A stretch of 7,572 nucleotides of DNA from the NCBI GenBank assembly GCA_002327905.1, contig DCUY01000121.1:1-7572 (forward strand), in the 5' to 3' direction. This document shows, piece after piece, positions 7,028 through 7,572 of the stretch. A model generated the notes under the pieces. The model was not told where the DNA came from. It made no database searches and was given only the letters and a program-made list of their open reading frames with translations. Source of the stretch: Caldifarciminota bacterium UBA2202 (GTDB lineage Bacteria; Hydrothermota; 32-111). How positions within the stretch are numbered: position 1 is the stretch's first letter; every line of letters begins with the position of its first letter. The position numbers were made by a program, and so were the translations under genes.

Positions 7028-7179
7028 GTTGTCAATTCTTGTGAGTTCGGATTATATCCCTACTTGTATCCCGTTCCGAGTATCGTTTACAGTCGGATGA
7101 TTAAAAGACACAAAGGCTCTGAATAAATAACTTGTCTTTACAACAATCTACTAAAATTGACTTTGCCCAGCACAAAGAC
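7028..7179. other. Gene-free spacer after the trio
   Basis: About 150 bp with no credible coding region and no strong terminator directly after the last gene. The best hairpin candidate, AAAGACA (7103-7109) with TGTCTTT (7133-7139), has a 23-nt loop and no T-run after it, so the 3' end of the trio transcript is not resolved. The 10-bp word TGCCCAGCAC (7164-7173) recurs at 7426-7435. Confidence 0.5.
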
Positions 7180-7350
7180 GCCGTGTGCCGTGAGCAAAAC
7201 AAGGACGCCATGAGCCTTGTGCCATATGCCTTGAGCTACGAGCAAAAGAAAATCAAGAGTACACTGGTGGGCTAGTAAAAAGAGAAAAGCTGCGAACCTT
7301 GAGCCATGGGCAAGACAAAGAGGCCGTGCGCTTTGCGCCGTGTGCAAAAT
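7180..7350 (-). repeat. Degenerate 7-nt-period array, GGC-type, inverted (3' copy)
   Basis: Read on the + strand the heptamers are of form GCC-N-T-G-N: GCCGTGT (7180), GCCGTGA (7187), GCCATGA (7207), GCCTTGT (7214), GCCATAT (7221), GCCTTGA (7228), GCTACGA (7235), then after a gap GCCATGG (7303), GCCGTGC (7323), GCTTTGC (7330), GCCGTGT (7337) and GCAAAAT (7344). This is the reverse complement of the GGC-W-C-R-N pattern at 30-135, with the same kind of longer spacer (GCAAAACAAGGAC at 7194, GCAAGACAAAGAG at 7310). The interior (about 7242-7288) is too diverged to phase. The minus-strand open frame across it is a by-product of the repeat. Confidence 0.8.
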
Positions 7351-7406
7351 CAAATACATTTAATTAACACAATACGGCATTTGATTAAATTGCTTAACTT
7401 TAAAAT

Positions 7407-7497
7407 CAGATTTTCAAACTGACCGTGCCCAGCACTGTCATCCTGAACTATGCGTTGGTTATTTCTATAGTGAAGGATCTATCAATTTGAAAATCTG
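7407..7497. repeat. 91-bp nested inverted-repeat element (TCATCCTGA-type dispersed repeat)
   Basis: Perfect 12-bp outer arms CAGATTTTCAAA (7407-7418) and TTTGAAAATCTG (7486-7497) enclose an inner hairpin: ATCCTGAACTA (7440-7450) against TAGTGAAGGAT (7468-7478), nine pairs of eleven interrupted only by a tandem G-A/A-G mismatch. The core 'TGTCATCCTGA...GTGAAGGATCT' resembles a dispersed repeat type I know from many environmental bacterial genomes, here split by about 17 bases. No transposase is present and no clear target-site duplication is visible. It could be a MITE-like or REP-like element. Beyond it, 7498-7572 holds nothing I can call. Confidence 0.6.
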
Positions 7498-7572
7498 TAA
7501 TCAAGTAAAACCTTATTGATGCACGAAAGCCAAAGCGAATGAGGACATCATCACAAGGCAACACATCATGTG

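Noticed and set aside
7103..7139. Terminator for the trio
   Set aside because: The 7-bp arms have a 23-nt loop, are AT-rich and have no following T-run, so the evidence is too weak.
7138..7359. Minus-strand 73-codon open frame
   Set aside because: It lies across the inverted heptamer array and translates to the same Ala-His-Gly-like repeat peptides as the 5' array.
7358..7390. ATTTAAT/ATTAAAT inverted repeat between the array and the nested element
   Set aside because: Seven AT-only pairs in AT-rich DNA are expected by chance.
7562..7572. Palindrome CACAT-C-ATGTG at the window end
   Set aside because: Only 5 bp per arm and cut by the window edge; it could easily be chance.

Overview
This window looks like chromosomal DNA from an AT-rich, probably uncultivated, Gram-negative-type bacterium. 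No taxonomic marker gene is present, so I do not name a phylum. Three things suggest such a genome: intergenic spaces filled with degenerate 7-nt-period arrays, a copy of the 'TCATCCTGA...GAAGGATCT' type of dispersed repeat, and a large membrane protein of the DUF4175-like type together with a secreted protein family that I recall from Bacteroidetes/Ignavibacteria-like and other environmental genomes. All five protein genes lie on the + strand and are nearly back to back.

Layout. 1-192 holds two degenerate heptamer arrays. A good sigma-70-type promoter (193-220) follows, then a two-gene serine-biosynthesis operon: a class V PLP aminotransferase (254-1321), which probably supplies the phosphoserine aminotransferase step, and a short 3-phosphoglycerate dehydrogenase without an ACT domain (serA, 1330-2232). 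Nine bases after serA a second group begins: a 909-residue three-TM coiled-coil protein (2242-4971), a secreted helical protein of unknown function (4968-5807) and a secreted protein with a class I glutamine-amidotransferase-like Cys motif (5804-7027). The last two start codons each overlap the preceding stop by 4 nt, so these three are very likely one translationally coupled unit acting at the inner membrane/periplasm. 7028-7572 is gene-free. It holds a second heptamer array in inverted orientation relative to the first, and a 91-bp nested inverted-repeat element.

Most notable structures. (1) A textbook intrinsic terminator (14-bp perfect arms plus seven T) lies inside the first codons of the 909-residue gene, 51 bp after the serA stop. 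It forms a regulatory boundary between the serine operon and the envelope trio. (2) The whole gene block is bracketed by inverted 7-nt-period arrays that share the same composite unit and an exact 10-bp edge word. (3) The trio DUF4175-like protein / unknown secreted helical protein / Cys-containing GATase-like secreted protein has no assigned function and is the best candidate here for an undescribed system. DUF4175-like genes are often found near MoxR/VWA genes, but none lies in this window.

How the genes work together. The first pair would convert 3-phosphoglycerate to phosphohydroxypyruvate (SerA) and then to phosphoserine (aminotransferase); no phosphatase (SerB) is present. The trio may form an envelope complex in which the large protein is the membrane anchor and periplasmic scaffold and the two secreted proteins are soluble partners. 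That is inference from topology and gene coupling only.
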